Below, piece by piece: positions 47,494-59,637 of a stretch of DNA of 64,000 nt. The DNA is taken from assembly GCA_030761205.1 (NCBI GenBank), contig JAULJL010000048.1, positions 6,191,501 through 6,255,500 of the forward strand, in the 5' to 3' direction. The position numbers and the translations under genes were made by a program. The number at the start of each line of letters is the position of its first letter. The stretch's first letter is position 1. The notes under the pieces were generated by a model. The model searched no databases and was not told the DNA's origin. It saw only the letters and a program-made list of their open reading frames with translations. This stretch comes from Fremontodendron californicum (Eukaryota; Streptophyta; Magnoliopsida; Malvales; Malvaceae).

Positions 47494-48693
47494 AAAATAG
47501 ATGCAATCAAGAAAATGCCTGAACCGCGCAATCTACATGAACTTAAAAGTCTGCAAGGAAGATTGGCATATATCCGACGTTTTATCTCAAATTTGGCTGG
47601 TCGATGTCAACCATTTAGCCGGCTAATGAAGAAGGATGTCCCTTTTGTCTGGGATGAGGCCTGCAGTAATGATTTTAAGAGCATTAAGACCTTTTTGTTA
47701 CAACCACCTATTCTGAAGGCACCTATACCAGGACAGCCGTTAATCCTTTATATTGCGGCACAAGAACGTTCCTTAGGAGCATTATTGGCACAAGAGAATG
47801 ATGAAGGAAAAGAAATTTCACTCTACTATCTTAGTAGAACTCTTAATGGTGCTGAATTAAATTATTCTCCCATTGAAAAGACTTGCTTGTCATTAATGTT
47901 TGCAGTTAAAAAGCTGAGGCATTATTTGCAAGCTCATTCTGTTCGTTTGATTTCGCGAGCAGATCCCCTCAAATATCTCATGTCCAAATCTGTGCTCAGT
48001 GGAAGATTGGCAAAATGGGCTCTTTTGCTACAAGAGTTCGATATTACTTATATTCCACAAAAGGCCGTTAAAGGGCAAGCACTTGCCGATTTTCTTGCGA
48101 ACCATCCGATTCCAGATGATTGGGAATTCTTTGAAGATCTCCCAGATGAAGATGCTCTTTTCATCGAAATTCCCAGGCCATGGAAACTATTCTTCGATGG
48201 GGCTGCCCGTCAAGATGGAGCCGGAGCAGGTGTTGTCTTTGTCACTTCAGAAGGAGATGTATTGCCTTACGCATTTACTCTCACTGAAAATTGTTCCAAC
48301 AATGTAGCAGAATACCAAGCTCTGATCATTGGATTGGAAATGGCAGTGGATATGAAGATCACTCAACTTAAAGTGTTTGGAGATTCCAAATTGGTCATCA
48401 ACCAACTTCTTTCACTTTACGAAGTTGAGAAGCCTGACCTCTTACCATATGTCGACTATGCGAAGAAGATTTTGGAATGGTTTGACAATGTAAGCTTAGA
48501 ACATGTACCAAGAAGAGAGAACAAACAAGCAGATTCTCTAGCTAATCTAGCATCAGCTCTTGCCATGTCAAGTGTAGAAGTAAAAGTCCCTCTTTGCAAA
48601 CGATGGATTTTGCCTCCAGTTGATTTTAAAGATAACAATACGGAATCCAATGTTGTTTCAGTTTGCGAAATTGAAAAAGAAGATTGGAGATAA
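47494..48693 (+). pseudogene. RNase H and second (archaeal-type) RNase H part of pol
   Basis: Same frame as the preceding segment. It starts with the connection PEPRNLHELKSLQGRLAYI. The first RNase H (about 47700-48110) includes LSRTLNGAELNYSPIEK; the expected catalytic Glu after IEK is Thr-Cys in this element. The second RNase H begins with WKLFFDGAARQDGAG (D at 48196), NNVAEYQAL (E at 48310) and VFGDSKLV (D at 48382), then NKQADSLANLA. Two RNase H domains are a known Tat-lineage trait, the first often degenerate. It ends at a second in-frame TAA (48691-48693) where relatives usually keep a sense codon. Confidence 0.9.
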
Positions 48694-49920
48694 CCATTGA
48701 TTGATTATTTAGAGCATGGGAGGCTACCCAATGATCCAAGGCATAAAACAGAAGTGAAACGTCGAGCTCCTCGATTTATTTACTTCAAGGGTACGCTCTA
48801 TCGCCGCTCTTTTGATGGTGTCTTCCTTCGATGTTTAGGAGAAGATGAAGTATCCAAAACCTTACAAGAAGCTCATTCAGGAATTTGTGGTGCACATCAG
48901 TCTGGAGCTAAATTGCACTTTCAAATTAAAAGAATGGGATACTACTGGCCAACAATGGTAAAGGATAGCATGGACTACTCCAAGAAATGTCAAGCTTGTC
49001 AGTTTCATGCAAACTTCATCCATCAACCTCCTGAACCATTACATCCGACAGTCACATCTTGGTCGTTCGATGCTTGGGGACTTGATTTGGTAGGACCATT
49101 ACCTAAGAGTTCACTAGGGCATATGTATATACTTGCCGCTACAGATCACTTTTCAAAGTGGGCAGAAGTGGCACCTTACAGGGAAGTAAAAAAAGAAACT
49201 GTTGCAACTTTTATCAGGACAAACATCATTTATCGGTATGGTGTACCTCGTCACATCATAACTGATAATGGGAAGCAGTTTGACATGAGCAAATTATGTG
49301 CACAATTTGACTTCAAGCAGTACAAGTCTTCAATGTACCACGCTCCAGCAAACGGATTAGTAGAAGCTTTTAACAAGACTTTGTGCAATCTCCTCAAGAA
49401 AGTTGTTAACCGTTCAAAGAAAGATTGGCACGAAAGAATAGGAGAAGCTCTGTGGGCTTATCGAACTACATATCGCACACCAACTCAAGCCACTCCGTAT
49501 GCACTTGTTTATGGTGTAGAAGCTGTTCTACCACTTGAGCGACAAATTCCATCATTGAGGATTGCAATCCAGGAAGATCTTTCTAGTGAAGACAATGTAC
49601 GCTTACGTTTGGAAGAATTAGAAGCACTGGATGAGAAAAGGTTGGAAGCCCAACAACGCTTGGAGTGCTATCAAGCTCGACTATCCAAAGCTTTTAATAA
49701 GAAAGTCAAGCAGCGATCTTTCCAAGTTGGAGATTTAGTCCTTGCTGTAAGAAGACCCATAAATACTTCACATCGTATTGGCAACAAGTTCCTTTCAAAA
49801 TGGGATGGACCATACGTTGTTCGAGAAGTTTATACCAATGATGCATACAAGATCGTTGATCAAGATGGTGTCAAAGTTGGACCGATCAATGGAAAGTTTT
49901 TGAAGCGTTACTATGCTTAA
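48694..49920 (+). pseudogene. Integrase part of pol
   Basis: Same frame to the natural stop at 49918-49920. The N-terminal zinc region has EAHSGICGAHQSG and KKCQACQ (HHCC type). The catalytic core has D at 49084 (LDLVGP), D at 49264 (ITDNGKQF) and E at 49363 (LVEAFN); 32 residues separate the last two, against 35 in many integrases, as I recall for Tat relatives. A C-terminal LSKWDGPYVV stretch matches the GPY/F module. It inserts cDNA into the host genome. Intact in itself but cut off from gag by two upstream stops. Confidence 0.92.
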
Positions 49921-50021
49921 ATAAGCTATTGCTCCTAAGCAAGAGCTTAAACTGTTGTATGTTGCTCCTAAGCAAGAGCTTAAACTGTCGTAGGTTGCTC
50001 CTAAGCACGAGCTTAAACTGC
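49921..50021. repeat. 33-bp tandem repeat, three units
   Basis: 'gctcctaagcaagagcttaa' recurs at 49931, 49964 and 49997 (the last with 'cacgagc'). It directly follows the pol stop. Confidence 0.85.
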
Positions 50022-51005
50022 ACATTTAAAAAAAAAAAAAAAAAAAGCCCGCTAGGTTGAAAATCCTTTCTAGGACAACTTAGGCAAAAGTTAGGGCACA
50101 AAAAAAAAAAATGATGAACTACGTTATGACTTGATCCTTCAAATTCGAGGGTACGTAGGCAGCTTGGTTTTGTTGCCAAGTTCAGTCCAAACAAAAAAAA
50201 AATATATTTGTTTGATTCAAATATTATCTTTTGTTTACTTGAAAGTATCATCCAAGTCGTCGTTAGAAATTTCCAACATACTTCACAACAACATCTTGGA
50301 TGGATCTTCCTTAGCCATCAAGTCCGGTGCATGCTCTATCTGATCCTCCATTTGGATACAACAACATCTTGGATAAATCTTCTTTGGCCATCAAGAATCT
50401 TTCAAAGTGGTCTTCAGAAGGTTCCAACAGTCTTGAAGGAAGTTCGCCAATAAACTTGATCTCTGTGGCCATCAAGGATGTCTCAAAGTGGTTCTTGAAG
50501 GGCTTCAATAATCTTGAAGGTCTTGAAGAAGGATTCTTCGAAAATCTTGATGAAAGATTCTCCAAAGGACTTCAATAATCTTGAATGTCTTGAACAAGAT
50601 CCTCTAGGAATCTTCGAGAGTCTTGAAGAGAATTACGCAATCTCGAAGATTTTGATGAAAACCATTCAATAATCTTCGAGAGTCTTGAAGAGAATTACGT
50701 AATCTCGAAGAGAATTACGCAATCTCGAGGATCTTAATGAAATGCTCAATAATCTCTGATAGTCTTGAAAAGAATTACGTAATCTCGAAGAGAATTACCC
50801 AGTAATCTCAAAAGTCTTGAAGGAAATTCTCCAATAATCTTGAAAATCTTGAAGGAATGTTCTTCAAAATATCTTGAAAGAATATCCACAATATGCCTCT
50901 TCAAAAAATAATGCGGTCTTGACATGGAGATTAGATTGAAGACATCTGGCCTTTGGAGAAGATGGTGAAGCTTGAGAAAGTTCTGTCGACCAATCTTCCG
51001 AAGCT
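50022..51005. repeat. Non-coding region after pol with 'tcttgaa' repeats
   Basis: No gene. Degenerate repeats of 'aatcttgaaggtcttgaag' and 'gagaattacgcaatctcgaa' types fill 50390-50880. ORFs on both strands are low-complexity. This belongs to the retrotransposon. Confidence 0.6.
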
Positions 51006-51440
51006 GCAGAAAAATCAAATAATTTTCAAGTGGATTTATATCTACCCGATATGGGCTTGTCGGTGAAGAGATATAATCCTTTTCTAATGTCTTAGTCTTC
51101 CTTGGAAAGAAACGGCAGAAAAATCGAATAATTTTCAAGTGGATTTATATCTATCCGATATGGGCTTGTCGGTGAAGAGATATAATCATTTTCTAATGTC
51201 TTCGTCTTTCTTGGAAAGAAGTGGCAGAAAAATCAAATAATTTTCAAGTGGATTTATATCTACCGATATGGGCTTGCCGGTGAAGAGATATAATCCTTTT
51301 CTAATGTCTTAGTCTTCCTTGGAAAGAAGTGGCAGAAAAATCAAATAATTTTCAAGTGGATTTATATCTACCCGATATGGGCTTGTCGGTGAAGAGATAT
51401 AATCTTTTTCTAATGTCTTCATCTTCCTTGGAAAGAAACA
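51006..51440. repeat. 109-bp tandem repeat, four units
   Basis: Units start 'gcagaaaaatc' at 51006, 51115, 51224 and 51332. Each has 'ttttcaagtggatttatatc', 'gatatgggcttg' and 'ggtgaagagatataat'. Spacing is 108-109 bp. Small differences between units suggest they were homogenised recently. Confidence 0.88.
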
Positions 51441-53132
51441 AGATAATTGTTGAGATCTTTGAAGCACACCATGACAAGAAATCTACAAGAGAAAAAACAA
51501 GTCATGAAATCAAAATAAAGAATTAAAAAAATAAAAATAAAAAATTCTTTGTTCAAGTTGAATGTGGATCAAGAAGATTTATGCATGACAAGTAAAGGAA
51601 TATTCATGCATGGCTTAAAAATAATAATAATAATAATAATAATAAATCAAAAAAGCGTGCAAAGTGTCAAGGTTTCATGGTGGCAAAGCAATTACAAGAA
51701 ATCATGTTGTCATGATGCAAATATAGGTGTCAACATGCATGGCTTTAAACCAAATTAATGTTTATATGCATAGCAACAAAACTTTCACGTGGCATGCGCA
51801 TGTGGCTAAGTTAATTAATTGTCAAAGCAAAGAAATTAAAGCTTGCAAGATAATACAAAAGGAAGGTAGCGACTCAGTCAGACAAATGCTATGGAAACTA
51901 AAACTGTTGTACACATGACGATTAATGGAGTTCGAGCAGTCTGATAAGCAACAAGTGAACAGAGCTTTGGAGGATCGTGCCAGGTTTCTATTAGACTTGG
52001 ATATTGCGACCCCTAAGATTACAATTCCAATTGAATTTCGACCAATAACAAGCATTCAACAAAGCTTCTTAATTTGGGGAATTTGATCGTTCGTTCATAG
52101 GAAGACTATGCACGCACATCTTATTAGGAGCTGGATTTATATTACGTTCCCACTTTTCTCCGGTCGGTACCATAGATTGGTGCAAGCAATTAAAATCTTT
52201 CAAGAAGAAGACAATGACAGCCCAGATCTCCTTTTCCCTTGGAATCAAGCTGACTTTGAGGATGGAAGTCCGATTGAACTGGATCGACTTGCTCTGTATT
52301 TGGATTCTGATATATTACCGTGGTGTATTTGTATGCTGTGAGAAGATTTGCTTCCTTCTGAGTGGATAACTAATGACAGACCAGCTGATCATCCTATACA
52401 AAAGCCGCACTTACATCATGCAACCAATTGATAAGAATGCAAAGTTAGATGGCATATAAATAAATAATAAAAAAAAAAAAGGTTGCAGGAGGAAGAACTT
52501 AGCTGAAGGTTGCGGATCTAGGCTTCATGCTCTTTGAAGTATCAGATTTAAAGGCTCGAGGGATGCATATATATAGTGGTGAGAGTTAAAATCCGAGTAG
52601 GATTATAAATCCCAATCAGACTTTAAGTGGACAAAGGTTTAATTTTTAATTGGTTATGAATTAAATAATTTATCTAAGAAATAACAAAGTTTGGTGGGGT
52701 TATAATCCTAGTTGGATTACAAGAGCAAATATGAAAGAGGGATTGTCTCTACTGTCATAATACAAGTTGAAGATGGATGTTCCTACCCTACTTCGAGGCT
52801 TACGGCTTTGGCCTTTAATTTGCACGGGTATAGCAAAGCAAGGAGGAAACTGGTAGAGTAATTTAATTTGAAGTATAATTCTTTCCAAAATGGCATACTA
52901 GGAGTTCAAAATATCCTAGGAAAAAAAAAATTATTGCCCATTAAGAATTTACTTTAAGTTGTGCAAGATTTATTCATTTGTTACGTACAAAATCGTGGGA
53001 CAATTGAAGCTTGCAAAACTAATGCAAAGGTGCAAATAAATTTTGGCATCAAAAGCAAATTAAATTTCAAGACTTGTCTACTTGCTACACTAAAAAAAAT
53101 TCGTGTACGTAACCAAGTCTTGAGGGGGCATT
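51441..53132. other. Remaining 3' internal region of the retrotransposon, with PPT
   Basis: No ORF with a recognisable domain. An (AAT)n run is at about 51621-51645. A 77-codon ORF at 52108-52341 (with FPLFSGRYHRLVQ) shows no family I know. The tract 'cttgagggggcattt' just before 53133 is the likely polypurine tract that primes plus-strand DNA. Confidence 0.6.
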
Positions 53133-54270
53133 TGTAGAAGGAGAAAATTTGTAACCAATTACAAATTGCCACGTGTTAATTGAAATTTCTTTTAATTAAG
53201 AAATTTTCAATTAAATTATACATTACCATGTGAAATTGATAATATCATATTATAATTAATTATTTTATAATTAATTAAATATGTACACATGGTTTGACCA
53301 ATCAAATTGCAAGGATTCATGGGTTATCCAATCAAACTTCACCCATATGTCATAATTATTTTACCTCTAATTAAATTAAATTAATTAAGAGATAAATAAT
53401 AAATTTTTATCTCTAATTAAATTAAATTAATTAAGAGATAAATAATAAATTTTTATCTCTAATTAAATTAAATTAATTAAGAGATAAATAATAAATTTTA
53501 TCTCTAATTTAATTAATTAATTAAGTGATAAAAATAAATATTTTATCTCTAATTTAATTAATTAATTAAGGGATAAATAATAAAGTTTTATCTCTAATTA
53601 AATTAAATTAAATTAATTAAGAGATAAATAAACATTTTATCTCTAATTTAATTAATTAATTAAGTGATAAATAAATAAATATTTTATCTCTAATTTAATT
53701 AATTAATTAAGTGATAAAAATAAATATTTTATCTCTAATTAAATTAAATTAATTAAGAGATAAATAAGAAGATATTATCTCTAATTAAAATAATTAAGAG
53801 ATAAATAAGGAGGATGAGTTCTTTTAAAACTCTCTTTCACCTGGCTAGCTACCACTATAAATAGAGACCTCCCCTTAACACAAATTCACAACTCAGAAAG
53901 CCTGAAGAGAAGAAGATTTTGAAGAGCCAAATCCTCTCAAAATTCTTAAGAAGAAATTAGAGAAATTCTAAGAACGCGGAGCTTGTTCTTGAGAATTCTC
54001 TAAGAAGCTGCTCTCCGATCTTGTTCATCAAAGGAAAGGAGATAATTCCTGTTTTTCAAGACCAAGTCTAGAAGACCCTTGAAGCAGATCTCACCGATTC
54101 AAGATCAAGTCGTGAAGACCCTTGGATCAAAGTTTTACTGAAGAAAAGAATCAAAGGATTTATTTCTTTAAGAATATTCAGAGATTGTAACCTCAAAGTT
54201 TGATTAATAAAATTCTTATTTGACTCCAAATTTTCCTTGTCATATTTTTGACATAAAATTTGTGTGTACA
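53133..54270 (+). repeat. 3' LTR
   Basis: 1138 bp, TGTAGAAGG to GTGTACA; matches the 5' LTR except for one extra A. Contains the same hairpin array (about 53363-53808), TATA box (53856-53863) and AATAAA near 54206. Confidence 0.95.
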
Positions 54271-54713
54271 CTCATTTTAAGAGGAAGTACCATTCTAAAT
54301 ATCAGTTCTCTTCTTGTAGATATGTCAGGACATGTTGCTTTTTATTTATTTATTTATTTTTAAATTTAACATGTTGCTGTTTATATAAATCGTTACTGTA
54401 CTTTTGTTTTTTATCTTGCTTGGAATTTGATCATTTTTTTTTTTTTAATAAGAGAACCCAAAATGTCATCCAAGTACATCGAGGATTTGGAAGTTCTAGC
54501 ATGCTTCTTCAAAGTTGGAGTATATTTCCATTTCCATGGAAGCTATGCGAACAAATGAGACAAATTGTCAGTTTCTTTTTTGTGTGGCTGAAAACATTGT
54601 TATGTCATATTCTCCAGTCCAGTAGATCTTGTGTGATTTCTCAGATTATATTCATCTCAACTCTTAAGGCAATAAGAATTATAAGACCCTATATAACCAC
54701 CCTTATTTTTATC
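54271..54713. other. Continuation of the RING copy 2 3' flank
   Basis: Begins with the right-hand CTCAT (54271-54275) and is colinear with about 21814-22250. Similarity ends at 'cttatttttatc', after which the two blocks differ. No gene. Confidence 0.65.
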
Positions 54714-54930
54714 GGTTTTTTTTATCCAAATATAGCTAAAAAAAATTATATACCAAAATACCGTTCTTTTCAGATTAATTCTCAAAGTCCGTTTGTTTTT
54801 TTTCTACCTGGGAAATCGCCACCCCCCATGGCGATTTCCCAGCGTAAAAATTGCAAAAATTGCAAAAAACACCAAGAGAAATCGTCATGGGGGGTGGCGA
54901 TTTCCCTTGGTGTATTACTTTTTTTTTAAT
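54714..54930. repeat. Palindromic element resembling MULE-associated repeats
   Basis: It contains the hairpin 'gggaaatcgcca'/'tggcgatttccc' (12-bp arms, 7-nt loop) at about 54809-54841. A second, inverted version 'gaaatcgtcatggggggtgg' leads to 'cgatttccc' at about 54879-54907. The theme (a GC-rich palindrome in AT-rich DNA) recalls 11470-11612, but the sequence differs. The element type is uncertain. Confidence 0.5.
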
Positions 54931-55420
54931 TTTTTTACTTAAATTTAAAAAAAAATTGTAAATTTATTTTTAAAATTTGTATTTTAATTTTAAAACTTGT
55001 AAATTAAATAAAAAAAATTATCTAGGTTTGTTTATTTATTTTTTAAATATATATTAAAAATTTATCATTTTTTAATTTTATAAGAAATAAAATTTAATTT
55101 ATTATTAAAATTTTATAAAAAATAAAATTTCATTTCTTATTAAAATTTAAAAAAGAAAATTATATTTCTTATTAAATTTTTGTATAAAAATTTTATTTCT
55201 TATTAAAATTTAAAAAAGAAAATTATATTTCTTATTAAATTTTTATATAAAAATTTTGATTTCTTATTTAAATTTTATATAAATAAAAATTTTGATTTCT
55301 TATTTAAATTTTATATGTGAGATCTGTAACAAACAGGTATAAATTTTTTTATCTTCGATTGTTTTAATTTTTTTAAAAATATATATATATATACTTATTT
55401 TTTATTATTTTAATTTTATG
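54931..55420. other. AT-rich stretch with 'tttcttattaaa' repeats
   Basis: No gene. Degenerate repeats of 'atttcttattaaaattt' and 'aaaaagaaaattatatttc' occupy about 55080-55320, followed by a (TA)n run. Confidence 0.5.
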
Positions 55421-56019
55421 CTGTAGAAAATATTGAAATTGGATTCCTGTTGTAATGGATGAGACTAATGATTTAGGGTTAGGGACAGGTTTCAGCTATT
55501 TTTCGGTCAATCTAATGCTACAGAAAATATTGGAATTGGATTTTTTCTGCAATGGATGAGACTAACGATTTAGGGTTAGGAACAGGTTTCAGCTATTTTT
55601 CAGTCAATCAAATGCTGCAGAAAATATTGGAATTGGATTCCTTCTGCAATGGATGAGACTAATGATTTAGGGTTAGGGATAGGTTTCAGCTATTTTCCAG
55701 TCAATCAAATGCTACAAAAAATATTGTAATTGGATTCCTTCTACAATGGATGGGACTAATAGTTTAGGGTTAGGGATAAGTTTCAGCTATTTTCCAGTCA
55801 ATCAAATGCTGCAGAAAATATTGGAATTGGTTTCTTTCTGCAATGGATGAGACTAATGATTTAGGGTTAGGGATAGGTTTCAGCTATTTTCCAGTCAATC
55901 AAATGCTGCAGAAAATATTGGAATTAGATTCCTTTTGCAATGGATGGGACTAATGATTTAGGGTTAGGGATAGGTTTCAGCTATTTTTCAGTCAATCAAA
56001 TGCTGCAGAAAATATTGGG
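55421..56019. repeat. 97-bp tandem repeat with telomere-like core, about six units
   Basis: The core 'tttagggttaggg' or 'tttagggttagga' lies at 55472, 55569, 55666, 55763, 55860 and 55957, exactly 97 bp apart. Each unit also has 'gaaaatattg', 'caatggatgagactaa' (or variants) and 'aggtttcagctattttt'. The core resembles the plant telomere repeat TTTAGGG followed by a shortened unit. Found once in the window, between the retrotransposon-bearing flank and ATPase block 2. It appears satellite-like; function unknown. Confidence 0.88.
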
Positions 56020-56405
56020 AGTAAAAAATGAAGAGTGATTTAGGGTATTTCGGACACGGGTATTTCAAGAAAAATTATAAATACTAGAAAAATGTCCGCG
56101 TTTCGTTGCGGGTATGTTATCGAATTTGAATTGATATTTTGTAATAAATTTGAAAGATAAAAAAGCAAGAGAAGTGGAGATAATTTAGAAAAATAATAAC
56201 TTCTATCATTATACGAGAGTTAATTTGATATGGTCAATTAGATCCGGTAATTTTGGATAAAACATAATTATACGATACAAATATAATATGATAAAATAAT
56301 TAAAACACGATACAATAAGAAAAATAAAATGAACATGATACAAATATATGAACGTGTTAATAAAAATATATTTTGATAATAATTTGTAACAAATTAATAT
56401 TTTGT
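56020..56405. other. Spacer with a further copy of the degenerate repeat
   Basis: No gene. 56130-56390 is a diverged copy of the module that opens the ATPase block ('gaattgatattttgtaataa', 'gagttaatttgatatggtca'). The phrase 'tccgcgtttcgttgcgggta' near 56095 is typical of edges of plant non-autonomous elements. Confidence 0.5.
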
Positions 56406-59340
56406 AATATTAATATTTTGAATTAATATTTTGTAATAAATTTGAAAGATAAAAAAGTAAGAGTAGTAAAGATAATAATTTAGAAAAATAATAATTCTTA
56501 TTCTTATACAACATATGGTATAAAATTGAGAGTTATTTGAATATGATCAATTACATCTGGTAATTTCAGATACAACATAATTATACGATACGAATATAAC
56601 ATGGAAAAAATAATTAAAATATGACATGACACAAAAAATAACATAAATACGACACAAATACACGAACGTGTCCAAATCTACATAAAATAAATTATTAACG
56701 AGTCAAATTTTATATAAAGATACAATACCTTGAATACGATTATGAAAAGAAAAATAACACCAACATGATGACGTGCGACACAAATTTCTGAGTTATTTGA
56801 ATAATGTCAATTAGACTCGGCAATTTCGGACACAACATGATTATACGACTCGAACACAACATGAAAAAAGTAATTAAAACACGACACGAAAAATAATATG
56901 AACACGACGCAAATACATGAATGTGTCAAAATCGACATAAAACGAATTATTAAAGTGTAAAAATTTATATAAATTTAAAATATTTTAAACACACAATAAA
57001 ATAACACGAACACACAAAATTGAATCATTACAACAAATTATATAAAATATGAGATGAATTGAGACACGACACTGACACATAAAATTTTTTCTTAATTCGA
57101 TCACCATGACAAATTATGCAAAATATTTGGATGAATTGAAACATGATACGAACACATAAAAAAAATTAAAATACAACACGACGCAAAAATAACATGAATA
57201 CAACATAAATATACGAACGTGTAAAAATTTATATAAAATAAATTATTAATATATAAAAATTTATATAATAATATAATACTTTGAACATAAAAAAAAACAC
57301 GAACATAAAAAATAACACGAATACGACACGAACGTACAAAACTTTCTCTCTCTTTTTCCCTTTGCCTTTTTTTTTTCTTTCCTTTTTTTCTTTAAAAAAA
57401 AAAAAAAACAAAAGAGAAAAACTTGGCTTGCCGACGTGGCAAACCAATTTGAAGCAATTCCCTTAATTACAAATAGTAATTGAGGAACTGCTTTTAAGTA
57501 TTTTATAGATTATGTTATAGATTAATTGTCAAAAAATTATGATGTTTGGTATTTGTTAACTGTAAAAAAATTATGCTCCGATTTTTTAAATGAAAGTAGT
57601 AGATTGATTATGAATAGTTTTAATTATAGGTATAAAAGATTAAGTAAAAAACATAATTTTAATTTCTAAACAAAGTTAAATTTATTGAATTAAACAAATA
57701 TATCCCAAATTTCATTGAAGTAATTAAATACCCAAATAATCCTACGTGGAATGCCTAATTCAACCCATTTCTTAGTTGGCCACTAATCATACTTTAAATT
57801 ACCTAAATAATCCAAAAATAATTATTTAAATACTTCAGATAATCATAAAATCATAATTTAAACCATTGCTTAGTTGATCACAAATCATGCTTCTAATTTT
57901 CCAAATTCAAGATTCATATTGATTTTGGGACAACTTTAATAGAGTGTTATTGATATAAGTTATTAAAATTATGTGATAAAATAATTATAATAAAAAATTA
58001 TATTTATAATTTTAATGTCTAAACAAAGTTAAATTTATTGAATTAAACAAATATATCCCAAATTTCATTGAAGTAATTAAATACCCAAATAATCCTACGT
58101 GGAATGCCTAATTCAACACATTGCTTAGTTGGCCACTAATCATACTTTCAATTACCTAAATAATCTAAAAATAATTATTTAAATACTTCAGATAATCCTA
58201 AAATCATAATTTAAACCATTGCTTAGTTGATCACAAATCATGCTTCTAATTTTCCAAATTCAAGATTCATATTGATTTTGGAACAACTTTAATAGAGTGT
58301 TATTGATATAGGTTATTAAAATTATGTGATAAAATAATTATAATAAAAAATTATATTTATAACTTTCTAATTAAAACATGTATTTATTTTAAAATTTTAA
58401 AATATGTATGTAGAATTAAATGAAGTAAATAAATAAATAGATAACTTTAATACAATGATAATGATAATTTTAATTAAATTAATGACTCTTTAACCTTAAG
58501 ACCCTAAATGTACGGACAAAACCAACCACTTTTACAATTGTTTGCCAAAAGTAATCCCTAAATACAAATTTAAGACCAAACTTAATTGTCCTAAAATCAT
58601 GATCTCCAAATTCCAAAATGAGCAACCCCATGAGTTGGGATAGCTTTTAATGTAGGTTATAGATATAGTTTATTGTTCTAATTAATTCTATATATATATA
58701 TATATATTTCATGTGTTTTAAGTGTGTAATATCCAATGATCATTGGCAATATTATCCCTATCATATTTATCGTTGGTGGCTAATATATATTTTAGTGGTG
58801 ACACCAATTTTTTGACACTAAATTATTTTGATTTTAACTTCACATGGAAAGCCAAAACTGAAATTTTTTATAATATACAAATAAAAACCAAATGAAAATG
58901 AAAATCTTATAGAAATTTATAGAAGCCAATTATATTTTATTGGTTTGTTTATCCCCTTTCATAAGCTTGAGTTTCATGATAAAATTATTTAATTATAAAA
59001 CTTTTTTTTTGTTGAAAATATCTAATTATAAAACTTAATTACTACACATGTCTTTAAATATTTCCCCAAATTGATATTCTATAGATATGTTGCTTGATAT
59101 ACTTTTGTAGAGGAAAGCAATAAAAATACTTCCCAAGAGTCAAAAGAATCTCATACATTTTCTTTAAAAAAAAAAAAAACCCATAATTGGACCAAATTGT
59201 GTTATTTTCTACATTGTTTTTATTTTTAAAAAGTTACTTTACTAATTCGGATTGACCTAGCTCAAATCACACAAAAATCTTACTTTTATTTTTCATGCAT
59301 TATTATAAAATATAATAATTATGCTTTGTTGTAAATCCCT
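56406..59340. repeat. 5' flank of ATPase copy 2 (duplicate of 1-2960)
   Basis: Colinear with 1-2960, with scattered substitutions and different microsatellite lengths. Includes the 353-bp tandem pair from about 57666 and a short (TA)n at about 58688-58706. No gene. Confidence 0.85.
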
Positions 59341-59529
59341 TTTTTTATATATAAAAACTGATACTAAGATCACAACATATATAAAAGTAATTAGATTGAA
59401 GTGATTGAAGCAAATAGAAATAATTCATTCAGGTTCCAATCAGAACTAGGATCTCCCGAGTGGGATCAAACTTGGACAGAATTAATCCAACATGAAGTAG
59501 GAAATCCAAACTTTGACAGCAAGTTTTCA

Positions 59530-59637
59530 ATGTATATATATATATATATATATACATATAACTTCCATTACTCTAATAGTCTGCCACTCTTCTTCTTTTT
59601 TGTTAGTAGCAGTAGGATCGAGAAAGAAATTCTGATA
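59530..59637 (+). promoter_or_regulatory. In-frame upstream ATG and 36-codon extension, ATPase copy 2
   Basis: The ATG at 59530 precedes a (TA)n run and stays open to the ATPase ATG at 59638, adding 36 residues (a Tyr/Ile run, then a stretch with SNSLPLFFFFVSSSR). In copy 1 the equivalent ATG (3145) is out of frame. The extension is hydrophobic in its middle and unlike family N-termini. Start use is undecided; the downstream ATG is the conserved one. Confidence 0.5.

Larger units (their letters stand above)
41781..54270 (+). mobile_element. Complete Ty3/gypsy LTR retrotransposon, Tat lineage
   Basis: 12,490 bp with TG...CA LTRs (1137 and 1138 bp), a 5-bp target-site duplication CTCAT, a primer-binding site at 42923, gag-pol in one frame (42991-49920), a purine-rich tract before the 3' LTR, and 3.2 kb of non-coding repeats between pol and the 3' LTR. 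Domain order gag, protease, RT, RNase H, second RNase H, integrase is that of Ty3/gypsy. The second (archaeal-type) RNase H is a mark of the Tat lineage. The LTRs differ by one base, so it is young, yet pol has two in-frame TAA codons. It interrupts the RING copy 2 flank; copy 1 has the empty site. Confidence 0.96.

Noticed and set aside
49886..50251. Antisense ORF of 121 codons after pol
   Set aside because: Low-complexity, overlaps the 33-bp repeats and poly(A) runs; no recognisable domain.
51006..51440. CRISPR-like array
   Set aside because: These are contiguous 109-bp tandem repeats without spacers, inside a eukaryotic retrotransposon.
55421..56019. True interstitial telomere tract
   Set aside because: Only one telomere-like motif per 97-bp unit; it is a tandem repeat with a telomere-like word, not a telomere array.
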